Positions 1 to 8,074 of a stretch of DNA of 64,000 bases are shown here, piece by piece. The number at the start of each line of letters is the position of its first letter. Position 1 is the first letter of the stretch. This DNA comes from CAVVPY01 sp963750295. GTDB lineage: Bacteria > Actinomycetota > Actinomycetes > Mycobacteriales > Jatrophihabitantaceae. Location of the stretch: the NCBI GenBank assembly GCA_963750295.1, contig CAVVPY010000001.1, positions 2,860,569-2,924,568 on the forward strand. The letters run 5' to 3'. Made by a program: the position numbers and the translations under genes. Under the pieces are notes generated by a model, which was not told the DNA's origin, searched no databases, and worked only from the letters and a program-made list of their open reading frames with translations.

Positions 1-1
1 G

Positions 2-745
2 AATGCCGATCTGCGGCTCGCGATCGGCCTCGTCGTGCTGGTGGCGATCGCGCTGACGGCGCTGACGATCGCCGGCGTGGCTCAGCGGCGCTCGGTCGTC
101 ATCGCCTCGGTTCGTGCGGTTGTCCAGTTGGCGATCGTCGCGCTCGCGCTGCGGGGTGTGTTCGCCGCACCGGTGGCCGTGATCGGGGTCGTCGCGCTGA
201 TGTTCGGCGTCGCGACCTGGACCGCCGCGCGGCGGCTGCGCGTGCACGCCGGGGCCGCACGCGCTGTCGTGCTGTCCTGCGGAGCCGGGGCTGCGATCGC
301 GATCAGCGTCGTCGTCGGCCTGCCCACCCTCACCCGCGACGTGCGCACGCTCGTCGCTGTGTCGGGCATCGTCATGGGCGGGACGATGACGGCCGCGACG
401 CTCACCGGCCGGCGCCTCACCGACGGCCTGCGCCAGCGTCGCGACGAGGTCGAGGCCTGGCTGTCGATCGGGGCCAGCACGCGCCAGGCGGTGCGCCCGA
501 TCGCGCGCGACGCGGCGTTCGAAGCCCTCGTCCCGGCTCTCGACCAGACGCGCACCGTCGGCCTGGTGACGCTGCCCGGGGCCTTCGTGGGCGCCCTGCT
601 CGGCGGCGCGGGCGCCGCGCAGGCAGCCCGGTTCCAGATCGTCGTCCTGGTCGGGCTGCTCTGCGCCCAGGCGGTCACCGCAACCGTCCTGGCACATCTT
701 CTGGGCGCGCCGGCGACGCTGCCCGAGCTAACCGATCGGGGGTAG
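2..745 (+). CDS. fetB: FetB/YbbM-family ABC permease (5' end outside window)
   Basis: This is an integral membrane permease of the UPF0014/FetB family, whose E. coli member works with the ATPase FetA in iron export. The open frame runs in from the left edge of the window; the first in-window start is GTG at 35, but coding continues upstream. The roughly 247 visible residues, against about 260 for the family, suggest only a few residues are missing. Hydrophobic segments alternate with short Arg-rich loops, and the family-typical glycine-rich stretch VSGIVMGGTMTAATL is present. An ATPase partner is expected upstream of the window. The stop overlaps the convergent phosphoesterase gene by 18 bases. 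Substrate specificity is inferred from family membership only. Confidence 0.8.
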   Translation, partial: NADLRLAIGLVVLVAIALTALTIAGVAQRRSVVIASVRAVVQLAIVALALRGVFAAPVAVIGVVALMFGVATWTAARRLRVHAGAARAVVLSCGAGAAIAISVVVGLPTLTRDVRTLVAVSGIVMGGTMTAATLTGRRLTDGLRQRRDEVEAWLSIGASTRQAVRPIARDAAFEALVPALDQTRTVGLVTLPGAFVGALLGGAGAAQAARFQIVVLVGLLCAQAVTATVLAHLLGAPATLPELTDRG

Positions 746-1690
746 CGGGGTCGCGTCCTTTGCCTTGCCCAGCAAGGGCAATCCGAACGCGTCCTCGATC
801 GCCCGGAGCATCGTGTAGTGGTCGACTCGTGCGTCCCAGGTTCCCTGGCCGACACCCTGCCCGACCGCGAACGTCGCGATGTGGTTGACGCCATCGGGTG
901 CGTGGCCCTCGTCCTCGTCCCAGGTGACCAGCAGCAGGCTGTGGTGCGTGCGCGCCCAGGTGGCGTAGCCGTCCAGGTGAGCCCGCATCCACGCGTCGCC
1001 GCGTGCGATCGAGCCGTCGTGCATGTCGTTGAGCACGTCGGGGATCACGAACGACACGTCTGGAAGCGCGTCGTAGTTGGACGGGAACGCCGACAGCGGT
1101 TGGTTGACCGAGGCGGGCAGGTTCGTGAAGTTCACCCACGGGTTGTGGCGCCGGGCGTACGGGTAGGCGTTGCAGCCGGTGTAGCCGGACGCCGGCAGGT
1201 GCTCGGAGTAGCCGACGAACGTGTAACCGGCCGAGAGCAGCTGCTGCCCGAGATTGTCGCCGCGGAAGGTGTGCGGGCAGCTGTCGTTCGTCAGGCCCTG
1301 GGTGGACCCGGAGAACAGCGCGAGGTAGTTCGGCTGGCTGGGGTGCGTCTCGGCGTGCGCGTCGGTGAAGTTCATCCCCGAGGCCGCGAGGCTGTTCAGG
1401 TACGGAGCCTCGGCACTGCCGAGGATGCTGCCGGAGTCGCGGTTCTCGAGGACGACCACCACGACATGCGCCCAGCGCCGGCCCGTCGCGTTGCTGGTCG
1501 AGCTGGACGGTGGCGGGGTGGACTGCGGCGGGGTGGACTGCGGCGGGATGGACTGCGCCGGGATGGACTGCGCCGCCGTCGGCGACGGATCCGGTCCGGC
1601 CGAGGTGGGCGAGATCACCGCGCCCGAGGACGTGCCGGTACACGCGGCGAACACGAGCGCGCACACCACGAGACCAAGTCGGGCGATCAT
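728..1690 (-). CDS. Secreted lipoprotein phosphoesterase (acid phosphatase/phospholipase C superfamily)
   Basis: This 320-residue exported enzyme probably hydrolyses phosphate esters outside the membrane. The N-terminus is a lipoprotein signal with lipobox FAAC (Cys17). A Ser/Pro linker follows at residues 25-70, and then the phosphoesterase (PF04185-like) domain. Visible domain hallmarks are VVVVLENRDSG near residue 76, the THPSQPNY segment near 113, and the TWDEDEGH acidic/histidine cluster near 250, which match the metal-site motifs of the superfamily. The linker DNA is a four-copy 15-base tandem repeat. It is convergent with the permease gene. The true substrate (phospholipid, sugar phosphate or other) cannot be read from the sequence. 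Confidence 0.85.
   Translation of the reverse strand: MIARLGLVVCALVFAACTGTSSGAVISPTSAGPDPSPTAAQSIPAQSIPPQSTPPQSTPPPSSSTSNATGRRWAHVVVVVLENRDSGSILGSAEAPYLNSLAASGMNFTDAHAETHPSQPNYLALFSGSTQGLTNDSCPHTFRGDNLGQQLLSAGYTFVGYSEHLPASGYTGCNAYPYARRHNPWVNFTNLPASVNQPLSAFPSNYDALPDVSFVIPDVLNDMHDGSIARGDAWMRAHLDGYATWARTHHSLLLVTWDEDEGHAPDGVNHIATFAVGQGVGQGTWDARVDHYTMLRAIEDAFGLPLLGKAKDATPLPPIG
1512..1571 (-). repeat. Four tandem 15-bp units in phosphoesterase linker
   Basis: Four consecutive 15-base units (1512-1526, 1527-1541, 1542-1556 and 1557-1571) differ by one or two bases. They encode the repeated pentapeptides QSIPA/QSIPP/QSTPP in the Pro-rich linker between the lipid anchor and the catalytic domain. Copy number could vary by slippage and change spacer length without a frameshift. 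Confidence 0.85.
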
Positions 1691-1856
1691 CTCTCCAGCT
1701 TGCCTGGCCGGTCAGCCGAGCGCACGGTCGCACCGGATGCTCATTGCTTGTTCCGCGCCACGCACCACTGCTGTCGCGACCGGTCAGGAACTCGGGCAGA
1801 CGTGACGCCGCCCTTGTGATCAGCTGATCCTGCGGTCGGACCGGTGTGACGATCTG

Positions 1857-1938
1857 TGGCGGGTGTTGGGTTTGAACCAACGTAGGCTGAGCCGGCGGTT
1901 TTACAGACCGCTCCCTTTGACCACTCGGGCAACCCGCC
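1857..1938 (-). tRNA. tRNA-Tyr (anticodon GTA)
   Basis: The minus strand folds as an 82-nt class II tRNA. The acceptor stem GGCGGGT pairs with ACCCGCC, followed by discriminator A. The anticodon loop contains CTGTAAA (anticodon GTA), there is a long variable arm, and the T loop is GTTCAAAC. No CCA is encoded; the genome continues CAG after the discriminator. It lies divergently upstream of yajQ. Confidence 0.96.
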
Positions 1939-2053
1939 GTGCACCGGACCAGGTCCGGCAACGGGTCCACACATTACCCGACGTCCGATACGGTCAAGCG
2001 CACACTGTTCGTGACCGATCGATGGTCCTTTCGAAGCCCAGGAGGCGCAAGCG

Positions 2054-2545
2054 ATGGCCGACCCGTCCTTCGACGTTGTGAGCAAGATCGACCGCCAGGA
2101 GGTCGACAACGCCCTGAACCAGGCGGCCAAAGAGGTGGCCCAGCGCTTCGACTTCCGCGGCACGAACGCCTCGGTCGAGTGGGCGGGTGAGCTCGGCGTC
2201 ACGGTCAAGGCCGACACCGAGGAGCGCGCGAAGGCCGCCCTCGACGTGTTCAAGGACAAGCTCGTCAAGCGTTCGATCTCGCTCAAGGCCCTGGACGCCG
2301 GCGAGCCGAAGGCCTCGGGCAAGCAGTACATCATCGCCTCGACCCTCAAACAGGGCATCAGCCAGGACGATGCGAAGAAGATCGCGAAGCTGATCCGCGA
2401 CGAGGGTCCGCGCGGCGTCCAGGCCAACATCCAGGGCGACCAACTGCGCGTCTCGGGAAAGAAGAAGGACGACCTGCAGGCCGTCCAGGCGCTGTTGAAG
2501 AACTCCGACCTCGAGGTCGCGCTGCAGTTCACCAACTACCGCTGA
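2054..2545 (+). CDS. yajQ: YajQ-family nucleotide-binding protein
   Basis: This 163-residue cytosolic protein has the full length of the YajQ (UPF0234) family, members of which bind cyclic di-GMP or nucleotides/tRNA. The family opening ADPSFDVVSKIDRQEVDNAL and the internal FDFRGT motif (about residues 36-41) are present, as is the C-terminal VALQFTNYR typical of this family. The start ATG is preceded by AGGAGG about 8 bases upstream. It is monocistronic: the divergent tRNA-Tyr lies upstream and convergent htpX is 19 bases downstream. The biochemical role in actinobacteria is not established. Confidence 0.95.
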   Translation: MADPSFDVVSKIDRQEVDNALNQAAKEVAQRFDFRGTNASVEWAGELGVTVKADTEERAKAALDVFKDKLVKRSISLKALDAGEPKASGKQYIIASTLKQGISQDDAKKIAKLIRDEGPRGVQANIQGDQLRVSGKKKDDLQAVQALLKNSDLEVALQFTNYR

Positions 2546-2564
2546 CGACGCGCGCAGGGCCCGA

Positions 2565-3422
2565 TCAGCGCAGGTAGCGCGGGTCCGAGCGGGCGAGCGC
2601 TTCCAGGCGGGCGATGCGGTCGGCCATCGGCGGGTGGGTCGCGAACAGTGACCGGCCGGCGAACGGATTCGCGATCATCATCGAGCTGGCCTGTTCCAGC
2701 TGTGGCGTCTTGGCCAACGGACGGGCGGCGACACCGGCGTCGAGCCGGCTCAGCGCCGACGCCAGCGCGAGTGGATCGTTGGTCAGCGCCGCTCCGGACG
2801 CGTCGGCCTGGTATTCACGCGAGCGGCTGATCGCCAACTGGATGAGGCCCGCGGCGAGCGGCCCGAGAAACACCATCAGCAGCCCAGCGACCGGATTTCC
2901 GCGATTGCCCCGCCCGCCGCCGAAATACAAGGCGAAGGTCGCGATCCAGGTAATTCCCGCGGCGATGGTCGCCGCGACCGAGGAGATCAGGATGTCGCGG
3001 TTGTAGACGTGGCTGAGTTCGTGACCCAGGACGGCACGCAGTTCTCGCTCCGACAGCGTCTGCAGAATGCCCTCGGTCGTGCAGACCGCGGCATGCCGTG
3101 GGTTGCGCCCCGTTGCGAACGCGTTCGGCTGCGCTGTCGGCGATACGTAGAGCCGAGGCATCGGCTGCCGCGCGCTCGTAGCCAATTCACGCACGATGCG
3201 ATACATCGCCGGCTGCTCGGCTTCACTCACCGGCCGTGCTCGCATGGATCGCAGTGCGATCTTGTCGGAGTTGAAGTACGCGAAGGCGTTCATGCCAACC
3301 GCCAACAGCAGGCCGAGGAACAGTCCCTGGCGGCCGCCGACCGCTCCGCCGACCACGGCGAGAAGGGCTGCGAGAAACCCCAGTAGGACGGCGGTGCGTA
3401 CCCCGTTCGCCGTCGCCGTCAC
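2565..3422 (-). CDS. htpX: Membrane zinc metalloprotease HtpX (M48)
   Basis: HtpX degrades misfolded or surplus membrane proteins. This 285-residue copy has two N-terminal membrane segments (about residues 10-28 and 31-50). It has the zinc-site HELSH at 134-138, two further hydrophobic segments, and the third ligand region SREYQAD downstream. The open frame extends upstream to 3614, but the GTG at 3422 gives the family-normal length and aligns ANGVRT with the usual ANRLKT start region, so I chose it. No strong Shine-Dalgarno is visible for it. A small membrane protein gene lies 64 bases upstream on the same strand. Confidence 0.93.
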   Translation of the reverse strand: MTATANGVRTAVLLGFLAALLAVVGGAVGGRQGLFLGLLLAVGMNAFAYFNSDKIALRSMRARPVSEAEQPAMYRIVRELATSARQPMPRLYVSPTAQPNAFATGRNPRHAAVCTTEGILQTLSERELRAVLGHELSHVYNRDILISSVAATIAAGITWIATFALYFGGGRGNRGNPVAGLLMVFLGPLAAGLIQLAISRSREYQADASGAALTNDPLALASALSRLDAGVAARPLAKTPQLEQASSMMIANPFAGRSLFATHPPMADRIARLEALARSDPRYLR

Positions 3423-3486
3423 ATCAGCCAGAACGTCGGGCGGTGCAGCCTCGTTCCCTTCCTGCCCTGCCGCGCCGGTGCGCCTG

Positions 3487-3720
3487 TCAGCCAGCGCGCC
3501 GCAGCGGTATGGCAGTCCCGGATGCCGTACCGGCGGCGGGCGCGCTGCCCGACCCGGTCGTGGCGGCGCGCAGGGTGTGCAGCGTCGCTGATACGACCGA
3601 GTGGTGTGCGGCATCGGCTGGCTGGCCGTCCGCGGCGCGGATCATCGTCCCCAGCGCCGCACTTACGACAACGCTGACGGCGATCCAGCCGATCAGCGCC
3701 AACCCGATCCAGATTGCCAT
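3487..3720 (-). CDS. Small single-pass membrane protein, unknown function
   Basis: This is a 77-residue predicted protein beginning MAIWIGLALIGWIAVSVVVS, one clear transmembrane helix, followed by a short basic/acidic segment and an Ala/Thr-rich tail. The start ATG at 3720 was preferred over an upstream in-frame alternative at 3750 because it begins at the helix. It is codirectional with and just upstream of htpX, so co-transcription is possible. I do not recognise the family; the N-terminal architecture resembles many small actinobacterial membrane proteins. The tail has low complexity and the 3' part could be non-coding. Confidence 0.5.
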   Translation of the reverse strand: MAIWIGLALIGWIAVSVVVSAALGTMIRAADGQPADAAHHSVVSATLHTLRAATTGSGSAPAAGTASGTAIPLRRAG

Positions 3721-3842
3721 ATCACCAGGAGAGCCCGACTGGATAGGCACGGGCAGGGAAACGGTCGAGAGCTGTCTGTGTGCCGCGGACAGGGGCCAGA
3801 GCGGGACGACCTCGGTTCAGCTGGGCAACGCGGTCGGGGAGC

Positions 3843-4232
3843 TCACGCCGCCCATCGGAACGAGCGCATCAATGTTTCGACCCGGTCGACGACCTCGGGA
3901 TCGGGACCGTCGGGCAGGCTGAACTCGGCGAGCAGAGCAAGCGGCCCGGTCGGCGCCCGCAGGACGAAGCGCAAGTAGTCGCCGTCAAGATCGATGATCT
4001 CGGCAGCCGGGCTGCCCTCGTGCAGGCTGACCGCGGTGATGTCGTCATCCATCAGCCCGACCGTCAGCACACCACTCGCCGGCCGAAGCCCGGCCTCGTC
4101 GATGACAGCGGTGCTCAGCACGGCCAGCACCGGGGCGCCGTCCACCTCTTCCGGGATCCCGGACCCGTCGGGGGTCGCAACGAGCCAGTCTCGACAGTCC
4201 ATCTCGAAAGACGGCAGAACCAGATCCCTCAT
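3843..4232 (-). CDS. Hypothetical cytosolic protein (129 aa)
   Basis: This protein of unrecognised family starts MRDLVLPSFEMDCRDWLVA. The ATG at 4232 has a good AGGAGA ribosome site 5 bases upstream, which decides it over a longer frame. It has no signal peptide or membrane segment. It alternates acidic loops with hydrophobic beta-like stretches (LAVLSTAVID, DYLRFVLRA, PLALLAEFSLPD) and ends DRVETLMRSFRWAA. The pattern resembles small actinobacterial proteins associated with type VII secretion or lipoprotein-like folds, but I cannot assign it. It is separated from korA by a 385-base gap. Confidence 0.75.
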   Translation of the reverse strand: MRDLVLPSFEMDCRDWLVATPDGSGIPEEVDGAPVLAVLSTAVIDEAGLRPASGVLTVGLMDDDITAVSLHEGSPAAEIIDLDGDYLRFVLRAPTGPLALLAEFSLPDGPDPEVVDRVETLMRSFRWAA

Positions 4233-4617
4233 CGTGTCTCCTATTGCGGGGGTACTGCCCAAATGATCAGCCCGGAGTGCCACCGATATACCCACGCCTC
4301 ACGGTCAGTTCACGTACCTCAAGGCTTGTTGATATTGACCGTATCCAGGCCTGCAGGACCGATCACTGCGATCAACTGGCAGCTTCTGCGCGGCAGGCAT
4401 CGGCCACGTCCGATTTGCCGCGGTGCGTCGTCATTCGTGGGGGGCGAATGCCCGCCCAGCGATGCACGCTCAACGATTTCACTCGTGAACGGTCCGGTGC
4501 TCGTCCGGAAATCATCCGGCTGAAGGTGAGCGATCCCACGATCGTTGAACGCTGCGCGAAAGTAGGATGGACTGGTTTCGCAGGCCTCGGAGGCGACGTG
4601 AGCCGAATGGCACACAC
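4233..4617. other. Intergenic region upstream of korA
   Basis: These 385 bases lie between the divergent hypothetical gene and korA and hold no convincing gene. They are somewhat less GC-rich near 4290-4350 (for example gttgatattgaccgtatcc) than the flanks. A minus-strand reading near 4375-4430 gives a short transposase-like phrase that I could not substantiate. The korA promoter should be here, but no clear -35/-10 pair was found. Confidence 0.5.
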
Positions 4618-6468
4618 ATGACCAAGAACGTCCAGCAGCTCAACCGTGTGGTGATCCGGATCGCGGGTGATTCCGGTGACGGGATGCAGCTGACCGGTGA
4701 CCGGTTCACGCAGGAGACGGCGCTGTTCGGGAACGATCTTGCGACGTTCCCGAACTTCCCGGCCGAGATCCGTGCCCCGCAGGGGACGTTGGCCGGGGTG
4801 TCGTCCTTCCAACTGCACTTCGCCGATCACGACATCCTCACCCCGGGTGATCGGCCCGACGTGCTGGTGGCGATGAATCCGGCCGCGCTGAAGGCAAATC
4901 TGGGTGATCTGCCCAAGGGCGCCACGCTCATCGTGGACACCCATGACTTCACCGAGCGGGCGCTGGCACGCATCGGGTGGTCGAGCAACCCACTCGATGA
5001 CGGCACGCTGGACGGGTTCCAGGTGCACGCGGTCGATCTGACCGATCTGACCCTGCAGGCGCTGGCGGACCTGGAGCTTTCGCGCCGCGATGCCGGGCGG
5101 AGCAAGAACATGTTCGCCCTCGGCCTGCTGTCGTGGATGTATTCACGACCCACCGACGCGACGACGGCGTTCATCGAGACCAAGTTCGCGAACCGGCCCG
5201 ACATCGCCGCCGCCAACCTGACAGCCTTCCGGGCCGGCTACAACTTCGGCGAGACCACCGAGGCGTTCGCGGTCTCGTACGAGATCAAGCCCGCGGCGCT
5301 GCCGCGCGGCACGTACCGCAACATCACCGGCAACCTGGCGCTGTCCTACGGGCTGATCGCGGCGGCGCAGCGGGCCGGCCTGCCGCTGTTCCTGGGCGCC
5401 TACCCGATCACGCCGGCCTCGGACATCCTGCACGAACTGTCCAAACACAAGCGGTTCGGGGTGCGGACCTTCCAGGCCGAGGACGAGATCGCCGGTATCG
5501 GCGCCGCGCTGGGCGCAGCGTTCGGTGGCGCGCTGGCGGTCACCACCTCGTCCGGGCCGGGCATCGCGCTCAAGGGCGAGACGATCGGGCTGGCCGTGTC
5601 GCTGGAACTGCCGCTGATCATCTGCAACATCCAGCGCGGCGGCCCGTCCACGGGGCTGCCCACCAAGACCGAGCAGTCCGACCTGCTGCTCGCGATGTTC
5701 GGCCGCAACGGCGAGGCGCCCGTCCCGATCGTGGCCGCCCAATCACCGGGTGACTGCTTCACCGCCGCAATCGAGGCAGCGCGGATCGCGCTGGCCTACC
5801 GCACCCCGGTGTTCCTGCTCTCGGACGGCTATCTGGCCAACGGCTCCGAGCCGTGGCGGGTGCCGTCGGTGGCCGACCTGCCCGACCTGTCGGTGCCGTT
5901 CGCGACCGCACCCAACGGCGAGAACGGCGAGTTCCTGCCCTACCTGCGCGACCCCGACACCCTCGCCCGGCCGTGGGCCGTGCCCGGCACCCCCGGCCTG
6001 GAACACCGCGTCGGCGGCATCGAGAAGGCCGACAAGACCGGCAACATCAGCTACGACCCCGACAACCACGACTTCATGGTGCGCACCCGGCAAGCCAAAG
6101 TCGACGGCATCGCCGCCAGCCTCGCCCCGATGGCGGTCGAGGACCCCGACGGCGATGCGCAGGTTCTCGTCCTCGGCTGGGGCTCGACCTACGGGCCGAT
6201 CGGCGCGGCCTGCCGCCAGATCCGCGCGGCCGGGTCCTCGATCGCGCAGACCCACCTGCGCCACGTCAACCCGTTCCCGGCCGACCTCGGCCAGGTGCTC
6301 GCCCGCTACCAGAAGGTGGTCATCCCGGAGATGAACCTCGGCCAACTCGCCATGCTCATCCGCGCGAAGTACCTCATCGACGCGATCAGCGTGACCCAGG
6401 TCCGCGGGCTGCCGTTCAAGGCCGATGAACTGGCAGAAATGCTGCAGGGAGTGATCGAACATGGCTGA
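4618..6468 (+). CDS. korA: 2-oxoglutarate:ferredoxin oxidoreductase, alpha subunit
   Basis: KorA and KorB catalyse CoA- and ferredoxin-dependent oxidative decarboxylation of 2-oxoglutarate, the oxygen-tolerant KGO route known in mycobacteria. This 616-residue subunit carries the fused gamma domain first (RIAGDSGDGMQLTG near residue 14), then the alpha domain (GLPLFLGAYPITPASDI near 255; TKTEQSD near 350). The ATG at 4618 matches the usual N-terminus; an in-frame ATG at 4567 adds 17 non-conserved residues. Its stop codon lies inside the string ATGGCTGA, which is duplicated at the korB start 64 bases later. 2-oxoglutarate as substrate is inferred from family similarity. Confidence 0.93.
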   Translation: MTKNVQQLNRVVIRIAGDSGDGMQLTGDRFTQETALFGNDLATFPNFPAEIRAPQGTLAGVSSFQLHFADHDILTPGDRPDVLVAMNPAALKANLGDLPKGATLIVDTHDFTERALARIGWSSNPLDDGTLDGFQVHAVDLTDLTLQALADLELSRRDAGRSKNMFALGLLSWMYSRPTDATTAFIETKFANRPDIAAANLTAFRAGYNFGETTEAFAVSYEIKPAALPRGTYRNITGNLALSYGLIAAAQRAGLPLFLGAYPITPASDILHELSKHKRFGVRTFQAEDEIAGIGAALGAAFGGALAVTTSSGPGIALKGETIGLAVSLELPLIICNIQRGGPSTGLPTKTEQSDLLLAMFGRNGEAPVPIVAAQSPGDCFTAAIEAARIALAYRTPVFLLSDGYLANGSEPWRVPSVADLPDLSVPFATAPNGENGEFLPYLRDPDTLARPWAVPGTPGLEHRVGGIEKADKTGNISYDPDNHDFMVRTRQAKVDGIAASLAPMAVEDPDGDAQVLVLGWGSTYGPIGAACRQIRAAGSSIAQTHLRHVNPFPADLGQVLARYQKVVIPEMNLGQLAMLIRAKYLIDAISVTQVRGLPFKADELAEMLQGVIEHG

Positions 6469-6535
6469 GCTTGCGAAGCCATCAATGGGCACGGCGCCCG
6501 CCTGCGAGCGACGAAGGAGCGAGCATGGCTGAGCT
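6460..6535 (+). repeat. 12-bp direct repeat flanking a 52-bp insert between korA and korB
   Basis: CATGGCTGAGCT occurs at 6460-6471, covering the korA stop, and again at 6524-6535, covering the korB start. The 52 bases between supply the korB ribosome site AAGGAG (6514-6519). Reading from the first ATG (6461) gives a 23-codon frame that ends in TGA overlapping the korB ATG. The arrangement looks like an insertion into an ancestral ATGGCTGA stop/start overlap with duplication of the target. Confidence 0.75.
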
Positions 6536-7571
6536 GGGGTTGAAGGCGAAGGACTTCAAGACCGACCAGGAGGTCCGGTGGTGCCCCGGCTGCGGTGACT
6601 ACGCGATCCTCGCCGCCGTCCAGGGCTTCATGCCCGAACTCGGCATCCCGCGCGAGAACATCGTCTTCGTCTCCGGCATCGGCTGCTCGTCACGCTTCCC
6701 CTACTACATGAACACCTACGGGATGCACTCCATCCACGGCCGCGCACCGGCGATCGCGACCGGACTGTCCACCTCCCGCCCCGACCTGTCGGTCTGGGTC
6801 GTCACCGGCGACGGGGACGCGCTCTCCATCGGCGGCAACCACCTCATCCACGCGCTGCGCCGCAACGTCAACCTGAAGATCCTGCTGTTCAACAACCGCA
6901 TCTACGGCCTGACCAAGGGCCAGTACTCCCCCACGTCCGAACTCGGCAAGATCACCAAATCCACCCCGATGGGATCGTTGGACCACCCCTTCAACCCGAT
7001 CTCCATCGCCATCGGCGCCGAAGCCACCTTCGTCGCCCGAACCCTCGACTCCGACCGCAAACACCTGCAATCCGTCCTGCGCGCAGCCGCCAGCCACGAC
7101 GGATCCGCGCTCGTCGAGATCTACCAGAACTGCAACATCTTCAACGACGGCGCCTTCGAGGTCCTCAAAGACAGCGACAGCCGCGCGGACTGGATCATCC
7201 CGATGGAACACGGCCAGCCGCTGCGCTTCGGCACCGACCAGCGCAAAGCCGTCGTCCGTGACCACGAAGGCTCCCTCTCGGTCGAGGACGCCGTACCCGA
7301 GGACGACCCACGCCTGGTCGTCCACGACGCCCACCGCGAAAACCCCTCCTACGCCTTCGCCCTGTCCCGCCTCTCCTCACAGGACGAGCGCTACGCGCCG
7401 ATGGGCGTGTTCCGATCGGTCGACCGCGCGACGTATGACGGGCTGATGAGCGCGCAACTGGAATCGGCGGCCGCTAACGCGGGCGCCGGTGGCCGTGACG
7501 CGGCCGCACTCCAGGCGCTGCTGGCCGGCCAGGACACCTGGACGATCGACCCGACGGCTGAGCTCAGCTAG
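6525..7571 (+). CDS. korB: 2-oxoglutarate:ferredoxin oxidoreductase, beta subunit
   Basis: The thiamine-diphosphate subunit partners KorA. The 348-residue protein has the CxxC pair in WCPGCGDY (Cys20 and Cys23) associated with the beta-subunit cluster. The TPP/Mg motif begins GDGDALSIGGNH near residue 98 and closes with NNRIYGLTKGQ about 27 residues later. The start is the ATG with AAGGAG 5-6 bases upstream; a longer in-frame TTG start at 6471 is rejected. It is the second gene of the korAB operon, separated from korA by a duplicated stop/start string. Beyond it lies a 20-base gap to an unrelated membrane protein gene. Confidence 0.94.
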   Translation: MAELGLKAKDFKTDQEVRWCPGCGDYAILAAVQGFMPELGIPRENIVFVSGIGCSSRFPYYMNTYGMHSIHGRAPAIATGLSTSRPDLSVWVVTGDGDALSIGGNHLIHALRRNVNLKILLFNNRIYGLTKGQYSPTSELGKITKSTPMGSLDHPFNPISIAIGAEATFVARTLDSDRKHLQSVLRAAASHDGSALVEIYQNCNIFNDGAFEVLKDSDSRADWIIPMEHGQPLRFGTDQRKAVVRDHEGSLSVEDAVPEDDPRLVVHDAHRENPSYAFALSRLSSQDERYAPMGVFRSVDRATYDGLMSAQLESAAANAGAGGRDAAALQALLAGQDTWTIDPTAELS

Positions 7572-7591
7572 CGCCCTGCTCGTCGCGGCCG

Positions 7592-8074
7592 ATGCCAGCA
7601 CGTTCGCGCGTCGGCGATACCAGCGCCGTCGCCGCGGGTCTCGGACTCGCGCTCGTGGTGCTGGGGTCCTTCCTGCCATGGCTGAAGTCCGGGCGGGTGA
7701 CCCGCAACAGCTATGAGACCAGCGGGACGATCCGCCGCCTGATCGCGCCGACGGGTCCGGCCGCAGACCTGTTCCGGCTGTGGCCACTGCTGGGACTCGT
7801 CTGCGCGGTCGCTGTGGCGCTGTACCTGTTCGGCCTCGTCCGGACCGGGTTCACCCTGGCAACGATCGCGTCCGTCGCCGCTGGCAGTGCCGCATTTGTC
7901 GCGCTGGATGCGTCCGCGACAACCTATGCTGCTGTGGTCGACACCGGCCCGACGATCACGATCGCCGGCACCGCAGCCGTACTCATCGCTGTGCTGGTCC
8001 GGATCGCGACGGCGCTGGTTCGCGGCGCCCGCACGGCCACTAACACGACCAGCCGCACCGAGGAGCAGCCATGA
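7592..8074 (+). CDS. Four-helix membrane protein, unknown function
   Basis: This is a 160-residue protein with four predicted membrane helices: about residues 13-31, 62-82, 86-107 and 119-142. An extracytoplasmic loop follows helix 1 (WLKSGRVTRNSYETSG), a layout common in actinobacterial membrane proteins with a conserved FLPWLKSG-like segment after the first helix. The C-terminus is cytosolic and polar. Its stop overlaps the next gene as ATGA (8071-8074), so the two are translationally coupled and probably act together at the membrane. No enzymatic motif is visible. Confidence 0.8.
   Translation: MPARSRVGDTSAVAAGLGLALVVLGSFLPWLKSGRVTRNSYETSGTIRRLIAPTGPAADLFRLWPLLGLVCAVAVALYLFGLVRTGFTLATIASVAAGSAAFVALDASATTYAAVVDTGPTITIAGTAAVLIAVLVRIATALVRGARTATNTTSRTEEQP

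Noticed and set aside
3423..3614. N-terminal extension of htpX by 64 codons
   Set aside because: The extension is Pro/Arg/Cys-rich, overlaps the upstream small membrane gene region and exceeds the family length.
4372..4440. IS110-like phrase (HRGKSDVADACRAEAA) on the minus strand upstream of korA
   Set aside because: Only about 15 residues resemble a transposase, a stop follows immediately, and no other transposase motif or terminal repeat is visible.
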